Shown: piece after piece, positions 38,942-50,036 of the stretch
Numbering within the stretch: the stretch's first letter is position 1
Layout: every line of letters begins with the position of its first letter
NCBI RefSeq assembly: GCF_000467185.1
Contig: NZ_BATM01000005.1
Coordinates: forward strand, 124,001-188,000
DNA length: 64,000 nucleotides
Origin: Vibrio ezurae NBRC 102218
GTDB taxonomy: Bacteria; Pseudomonadota; Gammaproteobacteria; Enterobacterales; Vibrionaceae
Reading direction: 5' to 3'
Program-made: the position numbers and the translations under genes
Notes under the pieces: generated by a model
What the model was told of the DNA's origin: nothing
Databases searched by the model: none
What the model saw: only the letters and a program-made list of their open reading frames with translations

Positions 38942-38967
38942 TGCCCCATAGCCTGCACTATGGGGCA
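38942..38967 (+). other. Hairpin between permease and uspA
   Basis: TGCCCCATAG (38942-38951) and CTATGGGGCA (38958-38967) form a 10-bp perfect stem with a CCTGCA loop. There is no T-run, so it is more likely an mRNA processing or stability element than a terminator; uspA begins 32 bases later. Confidence 0.6.
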
Positions 38968-38999
38968 ATAGGCGTGACACAATATCAAGAGCACTTCTC

Positions 39000-39437
39000 A
39001 TGTATAAACAGATCTTAGTTCCCGTTGATTTAAATGAAAAAGGCTTCAGTGACAAAGCGCTAAAAGCTGCGATTTGGCATGCAAAGCAAAGCAATGCACA
39101 ACTGCACCTTTTAAATGTATTGCCCGGGGTTCATATGTCTATGGTCGCCACTTACTTTCCCCTAGATGCCATGAAAGACATGAAAAAAGATGTGGAAGCA
39201 CAATTGCGTTCTTTCGCCGATAATTTCATTGATCCAGAATTGGTGTACCACGTGCATATTGCAGAAGGGAAGCCGTATACCACTATCATAGACTATGCAG
39301 AAAAGCTCGGTGCGGACTTAATTGTAATGCCAAGCCATAAGCGTTCAAAGATTGATAATGTCGTACTGGGTTCAGTAGCAACCAAAGTCGTTCATAACTC
39401 TCCAGTCAATGTCTTAGTCATCAAACCGCAAGGCTAA
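39000..39437 (+). CDS. Universal stress protein family
   Basis: A 145-residue UspA fold starting MYKQILVPVDLNEKGFSDKALKAA, with the C-terminal block ADLIVMPSHKRSKIDNVVLGSVATKVVHNSPVNVLVIK. The ATP-binding pattern G-x2-G-x9-G(S/T) is replaced by SHKRSK before VLGS, so nucleotide binding may be altered. It follows the TRAP permease by 73 bases and probably belongs to the same unit; UspA genes beside TRAP transporters are a known arrangement (for example TeaD with TeaABC). Confidence 0.9.
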   Translation: MYKQILVPVDLNEKGFSDKALKAAIWHAKQSNAQLHLLNVLPGVHMSMVATYFPLDAMKDMKKDVEAQLRSFADNFIDPELVYHVHIAEGKPYTTIIDYAEKLGADLIVMPSHKRSKIDNVVLGSVATKVVHNSPVNVLVIKPQG

Positions 39438-39448
39438 TTGTGAGTATG

Positions 39449-39485
39449 CAAGCACCAAACCAATAGTTGGTGCTTGTTATTTTAT
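39449..39485 (+). terminator. Terminator after uspA
   Basis: CAAGCACCAA (39449-39458) pairs with TTGGTGCTTG (39467-39476) around an 8-nt loop, followed by TTATTTTAT. It separates the TRAP unit from the convergent dehydrogenase. Confidence 0.8.
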
Positions 39486-39503
39486 GGCTTTGATAAGCCA
39501 AAA

Positions 39504-40472
39504 TTACACCACTCTATTGACCGACTTTCCAGCCACGAATTGCTCAATATTATCGCAGAGAATCTCAACTAAGCGCTGCAATGCAGAATCACTTCCCCAA
39601 GCCACATGAGGGGTTAGAAGCAAATTAGGCAATGAGATATTAGCTAATAGAGGATTTGAATTATCCGCAGGCTCCTGAGTAAATACATCCACTCCTGCCC
39701 CAGCAATCTCACCCAGTTTTAGCGCCTCAATCAAGTCAGACTCATTGACTAAACCACCACGCCCAGTATTGATCAGCACCGCCGTTGATTTCATTAGTTG
39801 CAGCTCAGCCGAGCCTATCAAATTGGTGGTCGATTCCGTTAACGGGCAATGTAAAGAAACAATATCAGCTTGTTGCAGTGCCTGAGCAAACGGAACATAG
39901 CCTTGTTTATTCACTAGCTCACCCTTGCGAGCAGTAAAGATCACCTGCATCCCTAAAGCACGTGCTAAGGTCGCGACTCCTTGTCCTAAATTACCACTGC
40001 CTACGATTGCAATGGTTGACCCTGCAATATCGGTAATAGGATGAGTGAAGAAGCAAAACTGTTTGTCGCGTTGCCAAACACCTTGAGCAATATCTTGATG
40101 ATAAGCAAATAGATTGCGCTTGAGAGCAAAGATCATTGCGATCACATGCTCAGGCACCGATTGAGTGGCGTAACCTTGAATATTGCATACTGCGATTTGC
40201 TGTTGACGACAGTAATCCAGATCGACGTTATTGGTGCCCGTTGCTGACACTGCGATCAATTTGATCTTTGGGTGTTTATTTAAAATATCTGCATTCAGCA
40301 CAACCTTATTGCTAATCACAATATCAGCGTCTTGTAGGCGCTCTTCGACTTGCAGTGGCGAAGTGTAGTCGTATTCTACCCAATGGTGCGGAAAGTTCAG
40401 TGTGCGAACAGGGACGTGTGCAGGGATAGTTGCCCTATCTAAAAAGACAACGTTAGGTAACGACTGTGGCAT
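39504..40472 (-). CDS. D-2-hydroxyacid dehydrogenase
   Basis: An NAD-dependent 2-hydroxyacid dehydrogenase of the glycerate/phosphoglycerate dehydrogenase family, 322 residues. It has the NAD motif VGSGNLGQGVATLARALG (about 156-173), catalytic Arg in NTGRGGLVNE, Glu in GVDVFTQEP and His in LTPHVAWGS. It resembles HprA-type hydroxypyruvate/glyoxylate reductases; the substrate is inferred only. It lies nine bases downstream of rluA on the same strand, so the two may be co-transcribed. Confidence 0.88.
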   Translation of the reverse strand: MPQSLPNVVFLDRATIPAHVPVRTLNFPHHWVEYDYTSPLQVEERLQDADIVISNKVVLNADILNKHPKIKLIAVSATGTNNVDLDYCRQQQIAVCNIQGYATQSVPEHVIAMIFALKRNLFAYHQDIAQGVWQRDKQFCFFTHPITDIAGSTIAIVGSGNLGQGVATLARALGMQVIFTARKGELVNKQGYVPFAQALQQADIVSLHCPLTESTTNLIGSAELQLMKSTAVLINTGRGGLVNESDLIEALKLGEIAGAGVDVFTQEPADNSNPLLANISLPNLLLTPHVAWGSDSALQRLVEILCDNIEQFVAGKSVNRVV

Positions 40473-40481
40473 GCAAAATCC

Positions 40482-41219
40482 TTAATGTTTAGGCAAAGTT
40501 TTGTAATCAGGCAGCTCAGGTTCTGCTAAATAGAGCTCTAATACTAACGGTTTTGCCTCAGGATAAAAGTCGCATGGCACAAACATACTGACTAATTTAT
40601 TGTCTTTCGGATGATAAAAGCTGAGCTCTGTGGAGTGCAATTGCAAGCGTTCTGAAAACGCCCGTGCTTCGCCCTCGGCATAAAACTCATCACCCACAAT
40701 GGCATGTCCCATCTCACTCATATGCACACGCAGTTGGTGTGAACGCCCAGTAATAGGTAAGAGGCGAACAATGCAGGTCTGCGCTTCTTGTTGGACTTTT
40801 TGATAGTCGGTACGTGATGGTTTTCCGTCTTGCGTACACACTTTCTGTCTCGGGCGATTCGGCCAATCACAGATAAGAGGCAAATCGACAATGCCTTCTT
40901 TTTCTTCTAATTCGCCCCATACGCGAGCGTAGTAGATTTTATGAGTTAATCGATATTGAAACTGCTTCTTGATGTGTCGCTCTGCCTCTTTTGTTAGAGC
41001 GAACAACATCAAACCAGAAGTGGCCATGTCCAAGCGGTGTACCACTTGAATTTCAGGATACTCCACCACCAAACGACTCCATAAGCTGTCGTAATGCTTC
41101 GCTTCCCGTCCAGGAACCGACAATAAGCCCGCAGGTTTATTTGCCACCAAGATATAGTCATCTTGATACACAATATCAATCCAAGGGTCTGTGGGTGGAT
41201 TGTACTCAATCATGGCCAT
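40482..41219 (-). CDS. rluA: Dual-specificity rRNA/tRNA pseudouridine synthase RluA
   Basis: Isomerises U746 of 23S rRNA and U32 of several tRNAs. 245 residues with VVHRLDMATSGLMLFA (59-74), containing the catalytic aspartate of HRLD at 64, and RVHMSEMGHAIVGDEFY. It has no S4 domain, as in RluA. It is 13 bases after rapA and on the same strand, the order also seen in enterics. Confidence 0.92.
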   Translation of the reverse strand: MAMIEYNPPTDPWIDIVYQDDYILVANKPAGLLSVPGREAKHYDSLWSRLVVEYPEIQVVHRLDMATSGLMLFALTKEAERHIKKQFQYRLTHKIYYARVWGELEEKEGIVDLPLICDWPNRPRQKVCTQDGKPSRTDYQKVQQEAQTCIVRLLPITGRSHQLRVHMSEMGHAIVGDEFYAEGEARAFSERLQLHSTELSFYHPKDNKLVSMFVPCDFYPEAKPLVLELYLAEPELPDYKTLPKH

Positions 41220-41232
41220 GTTCTATTCCACT

Positions 41233-44139
41233 CTAATTGTGAGAAACAACAATTAAGCGCAATGAATCCAACTGGATTTGCGCTTGAGAGATGAAGCCTT
41301 CTAATTCGGTGATTTGCTGTTCAATCACCTGAACTTCTTCGTCACGAATATTTGGATTCACCGCTTTTAGTGCCAACAGTCTTTCAAGCTCCGCGCTTAG
41401 GCTGGCTTTCATTTCGGCATTGGCTTGCTGTTTCACTTGCTCATGCTTAGGCAGTATCGCTTCATCACCTTTGGCAATTAACGCTTGAACTTGAGCTTGT
41501 ACCGAAGTCACTAGCTTGCTCGCCATATGGCGGTTGATAGGGCTTAATTGACGGTTAAAGCTATCAAACTCAACTTGCGCAGAAAGATCATTACCTTTGC
41601 CATCTAACATCAATCGAATTGGCGTTTGCGGTAAGAAGCGAGCGATACCACTGCGTTTAGGCGCTTGAGCATCCACCAGATAAACCAACTCTAACAACAT
41701 GGTACCAACGGGTAGCGCTTTATTTTTTAACAACGAAACCGCCGATGCACCCACCCCTTCACTTAATAATAGATCAATGCCGCCTTGGATCATTGGGTGC
41801 TCCCAAGACATAAAGTTCATGTCTTCACGAGACAGCGCAGTATCACGATCAAAGGTAATAGTGGCACCATCATATGGAAGCCCCGGATAACTAGGCACTA
41901 ACATATGTTCCGACGGAGTCACAACAAGTGCATTTTCACCCTTATCATCTTGGTTTAAACCAATACAATCAAATAAGCTCAACGCGAAGCTAACAAACTG
42001 AGTGTCGTTATCTTTGGCCGCAATTTTTTCCACCAACTCTTGAGCGCGTTCGCCACCATTCGAGTGCATCTCTAATAAACGATCACGGCCATGTTCTAGG
42101 TCTTGTTTTAACTGTTGATTAATTTTCACAGACTGCGCAATGACATCATCCAACGCGGCGCTATCACCTGTTGCGATCATCTCAGTTAATTCGTAAGAAA
42201 ATTGTTCGTAAACGGTTCGGCCTGTAGGACAGGTTTCAGCAAACGCATTTAAACCTTCGTTGTACCAGCGTGCTAATACGCTTTGCGAGCTACCTTCAAG
42301 ATAAGGTACAAATACATCAATATCTGAATTCTGACCGATGCGGTCCAAACGTCCAATACGTTGTTCTAGAAGATCAGGGTTGAAGGGTAAATCAAACATA
42401 ACCAGTTGGTTCGCAAACTGGAAATTGCGACCTTCTGAGCCAATTTCTGAACAAATCAACACCTGTGCCCCGCCGTCTTCTTGAGCAAAATACGCGGCGG
42501 CTTTATCGCGCTCAATAATCGACATTCCTTCATGGAATACCGTAGCGCGGATACCTTCACGCTCACGCAATGCTTGCTCAAGTTGCAAGGCTGTAGCGGC
42601 TCTTGATGCGATCACTAAGATCTTATCGGAACGTTTTTCTTTTACCTTTTCAATCAACCAATCCACGCGACTATCAAACTGCCACCAAGAACCTGAGTCA
42701 CCCAGTTCTTGGAACACCTCTTCTGGGTAGAGCATGATGCCCGCTTGTTTTTCTAAGGATAAATCGACATTGAATATCTTAGACACTTTAATCGCACGCA
42801 CGTATTGCTCAGGCATTGCCATCGGCAATAAATGTACGCGACGCTCAGGGAAGCCTTTAATCGCAGCGCGAGTATTACGGAACAATACGCGTCCAGTTCC
42901 ATGACGATCCATCAGGTTATCAACCAACTCTTGTCTGGCTAACGCTTGTTGCTCGGGGTGCTGCTCATCGGAAATTGCTTTGAAGATAGGCTCAACATCT
43001 TGCTCTGATAACAGCTCGGTTATCTGGTTTTTTGCTTCGTTAGGCAATGGTTGCCCTGACAGAAGTTGGCTCACAGCCTCCGCAACAGGTGCATAGTTGT
43101 CTTCTTCATCAACAAAGCTTTGGTAATCGTAAAAGCGGTCTGGATCTAACAAACGAAGACGTGCAAAGTGGCTTTCACGACCCAGTTGCTCAGGGGTTGC
43201 GGTTAACAGTAATACTGCGGGTATTTTCGAGGCTAAAGATTCAACCGCTAAATAGCCGGCACTTGGCGCATCGACACTCCACTCTAAGTGGTGAGCTTCA
43301 TCAACCACCAGCAAATCCCAGTCGGCTTCTAGCGCTTGTTGATGACGTTTAGCGCTGTTTTTTAAGAAGTCTAATGAACACAAAACTAACTGCTGAGTAT
43401 CAAAAGGATTGGCCGCATCTGCATAAGCTTCAATGCAGCGCTCTTCATCAAAGACGGAGAAATGCAGGTTGAAACGACGCATCATTTCGACCAACCATTG
43501 GTGAGTCAGAGTTTCTGGCACAACAATTAAAATTCGCTCAGCGCGACCGGCCAACACTTGCTGATGGATGATCATGCCCGCTTCAATGGTTTTACCTAAA
43601 CCAACTTCATCGGCCAATAATACACGCGGAGCGTAACGACGACCGACTTCTTGGGCAATGAATAGCTGATGAGGAATCAAGCCAGCACGCATACCTGTGA
43701 GGCCGCGTAGAGGGCTTTTATGTTGCTTGTATTGATTGTTCAATGCGTGATAACGCAGTACAAAGTTGTCCATGCGGTCAATTTGTCCAGTGAACAATTT
43801 GTCTTGCGGTTTATTGAATCGAATTTGGTGGCTTAAAAATATTTCTCTAAGCTCAACGCCTTGCTCGCCGGTATCTTCTCTTGTACCTGTATAGCAAAGC
43901 ACGCCTTTGTCTTCGGTTACGTCAGTCACCACCAGTGACCAACCTTCATGCGCTTCAATGGTATCACCAACGGCAAACGTAACGCGCGTGATTGGAGCAT
44001 CGCTGATGGCATACAGTCGCTCTTCTTCCGAGGCGGCAAACATTAAGGTAACCGTTCGGGCATCTATTGCCACTATCGTTCCTAGCCCTAAATCACTTTC
44101 TGTATCACTAATCCAACGTTGACCAATCGCAAATGCCAT
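41233..44139 (-). CDS. rapA: RNA polymerase-associated ATPase RapA
   Basis: A SWI2/SNF2-family protein that recycles RNA polymerase. 968 residues with N-terminal Tudor-like domains (about 1-110), the helicase Walker motif [16 protein letters not shown] (about 175-190), DEAHHL (about 280), the second RecA half with [40 protein letters not shown] (about 555-595) and C-terminal spacer and linker domains. It heads the minus-strand group rapA-rluA-dehydrogenase. Confidence 0.96.
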   Translation of the reverse strand: MAFAIGQRWISDTESDLGLGTIVAIDARTVTLMFAASEEERLYAISDAPITRVTFAVGDTIEAHEGWSLVVTDVTEDKGVLCYTGTREDTGEQGVELREIFLSHQIRFNKPQDKLFTGQIDRMDNFVLRYHALNNQYKQHKSPLRGLTGMRAGLIPHQLFIAQEVGRRYAPRVLLADEVGLGKTIEAGMIIHQQVLAGRAERILIVVPETLTHQWLVEMMRRFNLHFSVFDEERCIEAYADAANPFDTQQLVLCSLDFLKNSAKRHQQALEADWDLLVVDEAHHLEWSVDAPSAGYLAVESLASKIPAVLLLTATPEQLGRESHFARLRLLDPDRFYDYQSFVDEEDNYAPVAEAVSQLLSGQPLPNEAKNQITELLSEQDVEPIFKAISDEQHPEQQALARQELVDNLMDRHGTGRVLFRNTRAAIKGFPERRVHLLPMAMPEQYVRAIKVSKIFNVDLSLEKQAGIMLYPEEVFQELGDSGSWWQFDSRVDWLIEKVKEKRSDKILVIASRAATALQLEQALREREGIRATVFHEGMSIIERDKAAAYFAQEDGGAQVLICSEIGSEGRNFQFANQLVMFDLPFNPDLLEQRIGRLDRIGQNSDIDVFVPYLEGSSQSVLARWYNEGLNAFAETCPTGRTVYEQFSYELTEMIATGDSAALDDVIAQSVKINQQLKQDLEHGRDRLLEMHSNGGERAQELVEKIAAKDNDTQFVSFALSLFDCIGLNQDDKGENALVVTPSEHMLVPSYPGLPYDGATITFDRDTALSREDMNFMSWEHPMIQGGIDLLLSEGVGASAVSLLKNKALPVGTMLLELVYLVDAQAPKRSGIARFLPQTPIRLMLDGKGNDLSAQVEFDSFNRQLSPINRHMASKLVTSVQAQVQALIAKGDEAILPKHEQVKQQANAEMKASLSAELERLLALKAVNPNIRDEEVQVIEQQITELEGFISQAQIQLDSLRLIVVSHN

Positions 44140-44439
44140 TCAGCTAAAACCCTTTTATCAATTTAACTCTAACAATAGTAGAAGAAATCTAGGCAAATTT
44201 ACCTAAGTTTCCTGCCAGAAAAAGGGCGTAATCATAGTACATTGCGGCATTAGGAGCACGAAAAACCTTGTCTATACTGGGTATAAATCGTGCAATCAAA
44301 CTGTCAACGAAATGAAACTAAACTAGACTAAAAATAGAAGGGGTAAACGATATCTATTCGTGCTCTCTTCATCAGTCTAGCAATCTGAATATTGAGAACA
44401 CTTAGGTTTCACAACATCAAATAAGCACAGGAGCCGCTT
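44140..44439. promoter_or_regulatory. Divergent promoter region between rapA and the PhoH-type gene
   Basis: 300 bases without a gene. On the plus strand TTAGGA and TATACT, 17 bp apart (about 44250-44280), could act as a weak sigma-70 promoter for the PhoH-type gene, but this is uncertain. A good AGGAG ribosome site precedes the ATG at 44440. I see no inverted repeats of note. Confidence 0.4.
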
Positions 44440-45816
44440 ATGGATGATAGAAAGCGTAAGATTTTTGTACTCGACACCAATATCCTACTTCATGAACCGC
44501 ACGCCATTTTTTCCTTTCAAGAACACGACGTCGTCATCCCAATGACGGTACTTGAAGAACTCGACCGCATCAAAGACAGTAAACGAGATGTTGCTCGCGA
44601 TGCGCGCATTGCTATTCGCACATTGGAAGACATTTTCAAAGAAGCCACCCCAGAGCAAATATCAGAAGGCATTCGCTTTAACACCGAAGCCAAATCAACG
44701 GGCACCTTAGCCATATTGGCCGACTTTGAACTGCACGAAACGGTCAAAGCATTTGCTGACAAAGCCGGTGACAATCGAATTTTAAATGCGGTTATCCATC
44801 TGCAAAAAAAGAGTGCCTCTCGAGATGTGGTTCTAGTCACTAAAGACATCAATATGCGCTTGCGAGCCAAGGGAGCAGGAGTTCGTTACGTTGAAGATTA
44901 TCGCACCGACCAATTAATTGATGACGTGCAGTATTTAACTAAAGGGTTCGTCCAGTGCGAGGGCAACTTTTGGGACAAAGTCGATGAGGTTAACTCCATT
45001 GCATTAGCCGGAAAAACCCATCATCTAGTGCATCAATCGACCATAGAGCAGCCATATATCAATCAGTATGTGCTGGATACCGACAGTGACTTTGCCACTC
45101 GCGTCACTCGCATTGAAGAAGAATCCATCACCTTAAAAGATCTCGGACGAGATAAATTAATGAGTCGCCGCGCTTGGGACATTAAACCGAAAAACATCTA
45201 TCAAGGCATGGCGCTAAATGCCCTACTCGACCCTGACATCGACTTAGTCATCCTAACGGGCGCAGCAGGTAGTGGTAAAACTCTATTGGCGATGGCGGCG
45301 GCATTGGAGCAGTCCGTTGAACAAAAGATGTTTGATAAAATCATCGTCACTCGCAACACCCCTGAAATTGGCGAATCGATTGGCTTTTTACCGGGCAATG
45401 AGGAAGAGAAAATGTTGCCATGGCTGGCGGCTGTCACCGATACCTTGGAAGCACTGCATAAAAACGATCACTGCACTGAGGGCTCACTCAGGTACATCTG
45501 TGACAAAGCCAATATTCAGTTTAAATCCATCAACTTTATGCGTGGACGCTCCATTCAAAATGCCTTTGTGTTACTCGATGAGTGTCAAAACCTGACCGCT
45601 TCGCAGATCAAAACCATCATCACTCGTTGTGGTGAAGGGACAAAAATTGTCTGCTCAGGAAACTTAGCGCAAATAGATTCACCGTATTTAACTCCAGTAA
45701 CATCGGGGCTGACTTACATGGTTGAGCGCTTTAAAAACTTTGAAGGTTCGGCCAACGTGCACTTAAACGGTGTCGTGCGCAGTCGCTTGGCAGAGTTTGC
45801 AGAGGAAAATCTGTAA
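44440..45816 (+). CDS. PIN-domain and PhoH-domain ATPase
   Basis: 458 residues. An N-terminal PIN nuclease domain (about 8-150; DTNILLHEP, LEELDRIK, RDVVLVTKDINMRLRAKG with conserved acidic residues) is fused to a PhoH/RNA helicase-like ATPase domain with the P-loop TGAAGSGKT (about 273-281) and LLDECQNLT (Walker B region, about 380). PIN-PhoH proteins are thought to act on RNA; the role in this organism is not known. It stands alone, convergent with ubiX, with a hairpin between them. Confidence 0.9.
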   Translation: MDDRKRKIFVLDTNILLHEPHAIFSFQEHDVVIPMTVLEELDRIKDSKRDVARDARIAIRTLEDIFKEATPEQISEGIRFNTEAKSTGTLAILADFELHETVKAFADKAGDNRILNAVIHLQKKSASRDVVLVTKDINMRLRAKGAGVRYVEDYRTDQLIDDVQYLTKGFVQCEGNFWDKVDEVNSIALAGKTHHLVHQSTIEQPYINQYVLDTDSDFATRVTRIEEESITLKDLGRDKLMSRRAWDIKPKNIYQGMALNALLDPDIDLVILTGAAGSGKTLLAMAAALEQSVEQKMFDKIIVTRNTPEIGESIGFLPGNEEEKMLPWLAAVTDTLEALHKNDHCTEGSLRYICDKANIQFKSINFMRGRSIQNAFVLLDECQNLTASQIKTIITRCGEGTKIVCSGNLAQIDSPYLTPVTSGLTYMVERFKNFEGSANVHLNGVVRSRLAEFAEENL

Positions 45817-45839
45817 TTTTTTTAGTTAGGCGTAAGAAG

Positions 45840-45869
45840 CTAGGACTCAGGGGAAACTCTGAGTCCTAG
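45840..45869. repeat. Perfect 11-bp inverted repeat between PhoH-type gene and ubiX
   Basis: CTAGGACTCAG (45840-45850) and CTGAGTCCTAG (45859-45869) pair perfectly around GGGAAACT. No T-run follows on either strand. It sits between convergent genes, so it could be a bidirectional terminator without U-tail or a dispersed repeat copy. Confidence 0.65.
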
Positions 45870-45879
45870 TTAAATAAGA

Positions 45880-46509
45880 TTACTGACGTCTATCGTAACC
45901 CCAAGGTTGCACTAAATCTTGCGCAACCCCAACATGGTCGAGCACCCGCGCCACCATAAAGTTCACTAAGTCTTCTATAGTTTGTGGCTGATGATAAAAA
46001 CCAGGTGCGGCCGGCATAATGGTTGCCCCCATCTTAGACAGTTTGAGCATATTCTCTAAATGTAAGGTCGAAAATGGCGTTTCTCGCACCACCAAAATCA
46101 ATTGCCCACGCTCTTTAAGCACCACATCCGCAGCGCGTTCAATAAGATTATCCGACATGCCGTGCGCAATAGAGGCAAGACTGCCCGCCGAACAAGGACA
46201 AACAATCATTTGTTTAGGCGCGGCTGAGCCCGACGCTACTGGAGAAAACCAATCTTCCTTGCCACACACCACCAGCAGAGCTTCATCGCACTCTAGATGG
46301 GTTACAAGCGCAGATTTAATGGCATCTGGGCCACTTGGAAGCTTTAGGTTGTGCTCCGTCGCTAAAACGACTCTGGCCGCCGACGATATCAAGAAATAAA
46401 CTCGATATTCTGCATCCAATAGTTTTTTTAGCAAAGCTAACCCATAGGGAGCTCCCGAAGCCCCCGTCATCGCTAAAGTGATGCTTTTTTGTGGCGCATT
46501 TATTGGCAT
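45880..46509 (-). CDS. ubiX: Flavin prenyltransferase
   Basis: Makes prenylated FMN, the cofactor of the UbiD decarboxylase in ubiquinone synthesis. 209 residues with [20 protein letters not shown] (about 12-31), the flavin-binding [19 protein letters not shown] (about 92-115) and [19 protein letters not shown]. It overlaps the end of mpl by 10 bases, so the two are translationally coupled. Confidence 0.94.
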   Translation of the reverse strand: MPINAPQKSITLAMTGASGAPYGLALLKKLLDAEYRVYFLISSAARVVLATEHNLKLPSGPDAIKSALVTHLECDEALLVVCGKEDWFSPVASGSAAPKQMIVCPCSAGSLASIAHGMSDNLIERAADVVLKERGQLILVVRETPFSTLHLENMLKLSKMGATIMPAAPGFYHQPQTIEDLVNFMVARVLDHVGVAQDLVQPWGYDRRQ

Positions 46510-47864
46510 GAATGACCCGCCGCCTGTAAAGCGTCTAATAGTTTATTATGTATGCCTTCAAAGCCACCGTTACTCATAATAAGGATATGATCGCCACTAC
46601 GAGCCTCAGCCACGAGCTCTTTTACTATGCTATCCACTGAATCTGAGGTAAACGTGCTTTGAGAGCATTGTGCCGCTACCTCCTCTACCGACCATTCAAT
46701 GGTATCGGGCTGATAAAGGTACACTTTATCCGCGAGCCCTAATGAGGCGGCGAGAGTATCTTTGTGTACGCCCATTTTCATCGTGCTTGATCTCGGCTCT
46801 AGTACAGCTAAGATTCGTTGTTCACCCACTTTATTGCGTAGACCATCGAGCGTCAGCTCTACGGCTGTAGGGTGGTGAGCAAAATCGTCATAGACGGTAA
46901 TGCCATGCACTTCGCCTTTCAGCTCTAAACGACGCTTAGTATTAATAAAGCGAGCCAAAGCCTCACACGCTAAGTCAGGTACAACCCCCACATGACGAGC
47001 AGCAGCAATCGCCATCAGCGCATTATTCACATTGTGGTCCCCGACGAGATCCCACTGAACTTCACCCACTTTTTTCTGTTCAAAATACACATCAAAGTGG
47101 CTGCCATCAGCTTGACGTTTTTTGGCTTGCCAATCTTTATGTGTAAACTCAGTCTCACTCCAGCAGCCGCGAGATAGCACATCACTGAGTGCTGAGTCAT
47201 CCGCAGGAGCGAAAACACGCCCAGTACTAGGGACCGTTCTCACTAAGTGATGAAATTGACGTTTGATGGCTTCCAAATCGTCAAAAATATCCGCATGGTC
47301 AAATTCAAGGTTATTCATGACCAAGGTGCGTGGATGGTAATGCACAAACTTGGAGCGCTTATCAAAAAACGCACTGTCGTATTCATCGGCCTCAACCACA
47401 AAGAACATACTCTTGCCAAGGCGAGCCGACTGACCAAAGTTGCCCAAGACACCTCCGACCAAAAAACCCGGTTCATAACCACATGCATCGAGAATCCATG
47501 ACAGCATACTAGAGGTGGTCGTTTTACCGTGCGTGCCTGCTACAGCTAATACCCAGCGATCTTGCAGTAAGAAATCTTGCAACCATTGTGGGCCTGACGT
47601 GTATTTCAGATTATTATCCAACACATATTCAACACAAGGATTGCCACGGCTCATCGCATTACCTATCACGACAAGGTCGGGACGGGGTTCTAGCTGCTGA
47701 GGATCATAGCCTTGAATAATCTCAACCCCTTCTGATTCTAGAAGTGTGCTCATTGGCGGGTAAACATTGGCATCACTGCCTGTCACTTTATGACCCAGTT
47801 GCTTTGCCAGTACCGCGGCGCCTCCCATAAAGGTGCCACAAACCCCAAGTATATGAATATGCAT
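46500..47864 (-). CDS. mpl: UDP-N-acetylmuramate:L-Ala-gamma-D-Glu-meso-DAP ligase
   Basis: A peptidoglycan recycling ligase that attaches the recovered tripeptide to UDP-MurNAc. 454 residues: MurC-like N-terminal domain ([20 protein letters not shown]), ATP-binding [11 protein letters not shown] (110-120), the central [11 protein letters not shown], and a C-terminal domain with [10 protein letters not shown] and [11 protein letters not shown]. It lies divergent from fbp, with mpl and fbp adjacent as in Escherichia coli. Confidence 0.95.
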   Translation of the reverse strand: MHIHILGVCGTFMGGAAVLAKQLGHKVTGSDANVYPPMSTLLESEGVEIIQGYDPQQLEPRPDLVVIGNAMSRGNPCVEYVLDNNLKYTSGPQWLQDFLLQDRWVLAVAGTHGKTTTSSMLSWILDACGYEPGFLVGGVLGNFGQSARLGKSMFFVVEADEYDSAFFDKRSKFVHYHPRTLVMNNLEFDHADIFDDLEAIKRQFHHLVRTVPSTGRVFAPADDSALSDVLSRGCWSETEFTHKDWQAKKRQADGSHFDVYFEQKKVGEVQWDLVGDHNVNNALMAIAAARHVGVVPDLACEALARFINTKRRLELKGEVHGITVYDDFAHHPTAVELTLDGLRNKVGEQRILAVLEPRSSTMKMGVHKDTLAASLGLADKVYLYQPDTIEWSVEEVAAQCSQSTFTSDSVDSIVKELVAEARSGDHILIMSNGGFEGIHNKLLDALQAAGHSCQ

Positions 47865-48083
47865 AACTTTCCCGTTATCTTTGCGTGGTGACGCTATTTT
47901 TGCGTGCAGAAATAGGCCGTATCAACTGATTCTAACCAGATTCTGGACACGAACCCATACAATTCCAAGTGATTAAAGTCAGAAAATTGTGAAATAGATC
48001 GGTTACTTTACGTGTCTTAATATGTTTTGTGCTGTATATTTGCCTAAAAAAAGAACTTGTCATACAAATAAACGGAATCCCCC

Positions 48084-49100
48084 ATGTCCAATTTAAGAAC
48101 GTTAGGTGAATTTATTGTAGAGAAGCAGAATGACTTTCCTGCTGCCAGTGGTGAATTATCGTCACTACTCTCTTCTATTAGTCTTGCTGCTAAGCTAGTT
48201 AACCGTGAAATCAATAAGGCTGGCCTTGTTGACATTACCGGTGCTGTTGGCGCAGAAAACATTCAAGGTGAAGCACAGCAAAAACTTGACGTGTTTGCGA
48301 ACGATAACTTTAAGGCTGCTCTTGAAGCTCGTGACCAAGTTTGTGGTATTGCAAGTGAAGAAGAAGACCAAGCGGTTTCTTTTGATAAAGAGCAAAACCA
48401 AAACGCAAAATATGTTGTACTAATGGACCCTCTTGATGGTTCAAGCAACATTGATGTAAACGTTTCTGTTGGTACTATCTTTTCTATCTACCGTCGTATT
48501 TCACCAATTGGTTCTCCAGCTCAAGAAGAAGATTTTCTACAGCCTGGTACAGAGCAAGTCGCATCGGGTTATGTAATCTACGGTTCTTCAACCATGCTCG
48601 TTTACACAACAGGTGCTGGTGTTCACGGCTTTACGTATGACCCTTCTATTGGTGTTTTCTGTCTGTCTCATGAAAACATGACTATCCCTCAAGATGGATT
48701 CATCTACTCTATCAACGAAGGTAACTACGCGAAATTCCCACTTGGTGTGAAGAAGTACATCAAATACTGCCAAGTAGAAGATACTGAAACTCAGCGTCCA
48801 TATACTTCTCGTTATATCGGTTCTCTAGTATCGGACTTCCACCGTAACTTGCTAATGGGTGGCATTTTCTTGTACCCAAGCACTCGCTCTTACCCTAAAG
48901 GTAAGCTACGTCTTCTTTACGAGTGCAACCCAATTGCATTTTTGATGGAGCAAGCTGGCGGTAAAGCAACTGACGGTGTACAACGTATCATGGAAATTAA
49001 ACCAACTGAACTGCACCAACGTGTTCCGTTCTTTACTGGTTCAAACTCAATGATCGATACATTGCATGAGTTTATTAAGCAAAACCCTGACGAATATTAA
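48084..49100 (+). CDS. fbp: Fructose-1,6-bisphosphatase class I
   Basis: A gluconeogenic enzyme producing fructose 6-phosphate. 338 residues with LDVFANDNF, the acidic metal-binding pair in [23 protein letters not shown] (114-126) and the C-terminal [26 protein letters not shown]. It is divergent from mpl. Its 3' end overlaps the convergent lipocalin gene by 4 bases. Confidence 0.96.
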   Translation: MSNLRTLGEFIVEKQNDFPAASGELSSLLSSISLAAKLVNREINKAGLVDITGAVGAENIQGEAQQKLDVFANDNFKAALEARDQVCGIASEEEDQAVSFDKEQNQNAKYVVLMDPLDGSSNIDVNVSVGTIFSIYRRISPIGSPAQEEDFLQPGTEQVASGYVIYGSSTMLVYTTGAGVHGFTYDPSIGVFCLSHENMTIPQDGFIYSINEGNYAKFPLGVKKYIKYCQVEDTETQRPYTSRYIGSLVSDFHRNLLMGGIFLYPSTRSYPKGKLRLLYECNPIAFLMEQAGGKATDGVQRIMEIKPTELHQRVPFFTGSNSMIDTLHEFIKQNPDEY

Positions 49101-49618
49101 TCTGCGGTCTGCTTGACCCAAATTAATTGACTGCTATCAAAGCCAAGCTCTTCTGCTTGGCTTTTAAATTTCTGCTGTATCTCAAGACTCACCTGCGGTG
49201 TTCGAGATAGTAGCCATAAATAAGAATGATCTGGGCCTGAGATAAACGCGTAATCGTAGTGTTCTTTTTCTAATTCAAACACAATATACGAACCATAAAA
49301 CGGGCCAAAAAAAGACACCTTTAAATAGCCCTGATGGGTTGGGCCGACAAAATAGGCTTTGCCTTCCGCGCTTGTCCATTCTTTGTCAGACGAAGAATAG
49401 CCACGATTGATAACCCTAACACCACCATCTTCTCGCATAGAATAGTTCGCGGTAACCTGAGTCAATCCACGCTCAAAAGAATGGTCAAGACGAGCAATCT
49501 CATACCAAGTGCCCAGATAGCGCTGCAACGCAAAATCTTGGACAGGTTCTACCTTTTCAGGCTTACCTACACAACCAAATAAAACGGTACAGCTCAGTAG
49601 TGTTATCCATAGTTTCAT
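49097..49618 (-). CDS. blc: Outer-membrane lipocalin lipoprotein (Blc/VlpA type)
   Basis: A 173-residue lipoprotein with signal [13 protein letters not shown] and lipobox LFGC (Cys16), then a lipocalin domain starting [18 protein letters not shown] (34-51; GxWYE motif) with [16 protein letters not shown] and the C-terminal LSRTPQVS. Bacterial Blc binds lipids such as lysophospholipids or fatty acids. Residue after the Cys is Val, not Asp, so outer-membrane sorting is expected. The stop overlaps fbp by 4 bases, tail to tail. Confidence 0.9.
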   Translation of the reverse strand: MKLWITLLSCTVLFGCVGKPEKVEPVQDFALQRYLGTWYEIARLDHSFERGLTQVTANYSMREDGGVRVINRGYSSSDKEWTSAEGKAYFVGPTHQGYLKVSFFGPFYGSYIVFELEKEHYDYAFISGPDHSYLWLLSRTPQVSLEIQQKFKSQAEELGFDSSQLIWVKQTAD

Positions 49619-49670
49619 CGTACTTCCTTGTCAGATAAGCATGTTTAAGCATAGCGCGACTTATCGTTAA

Positions 49671-50015
49671 CTAGTTACGCAAATTCCAATCCCCAGATTC
49701 GATCGCAGTGCCCAATTCAGTGCCTTGATAGAGATAAATCCATGCCTCTCCAAAAGGTGTTTCAATACTCTCTCTGCGATATTCAATCGGGATATCTTCC
49801 AAAATATCAAGTTTGGCAAGCACTTCATCACTGACTCTATACACTTCACCTGTAATGCTGCTGTGGCCTTCAACGATGCCAGGGTAAGCTGAAAAATCAT
49901 ATAACGAATATTGGGCGGGCGTTTCATACACCCCCAGCAAATCACTGCCTTGTAAAAGGTGATGATTCGACTCTCCTTGTCTTAAGGTTCCGTAAACAAA
50001 AACTAAATGCTGCAT
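49671..50015 (-). CDS. ytfP: Gamma-glutamylcyclotransferase-like protein YtfP
   Basis: A 114-residue GGCT-fold protein beginning VFVYGTLRQGESNHHLL (5-21), with LYDFSAYPGIVEG and VYRVSDEVLAKLDILE. The reaction is not established for YtfP. It lies 21 bases downstream of tamB on the same strand, giving the tamA-tamB-ytfP order known from enterics. Confidence 0.9.
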   Translation of the reverse strand: MQHLVFVYGTLRQGESNHHLLQGSDLLGVYETPAQYSLYDFSAYPGIVEGHSSITGEVYRVSDEVLAKLDILEDIPIEYRRESIETPFGEAWIYLYQGTELGTAIESGDWNLRN

Positions 50016-50036
50016 ACCCTCATCCTGTGTCTATGA

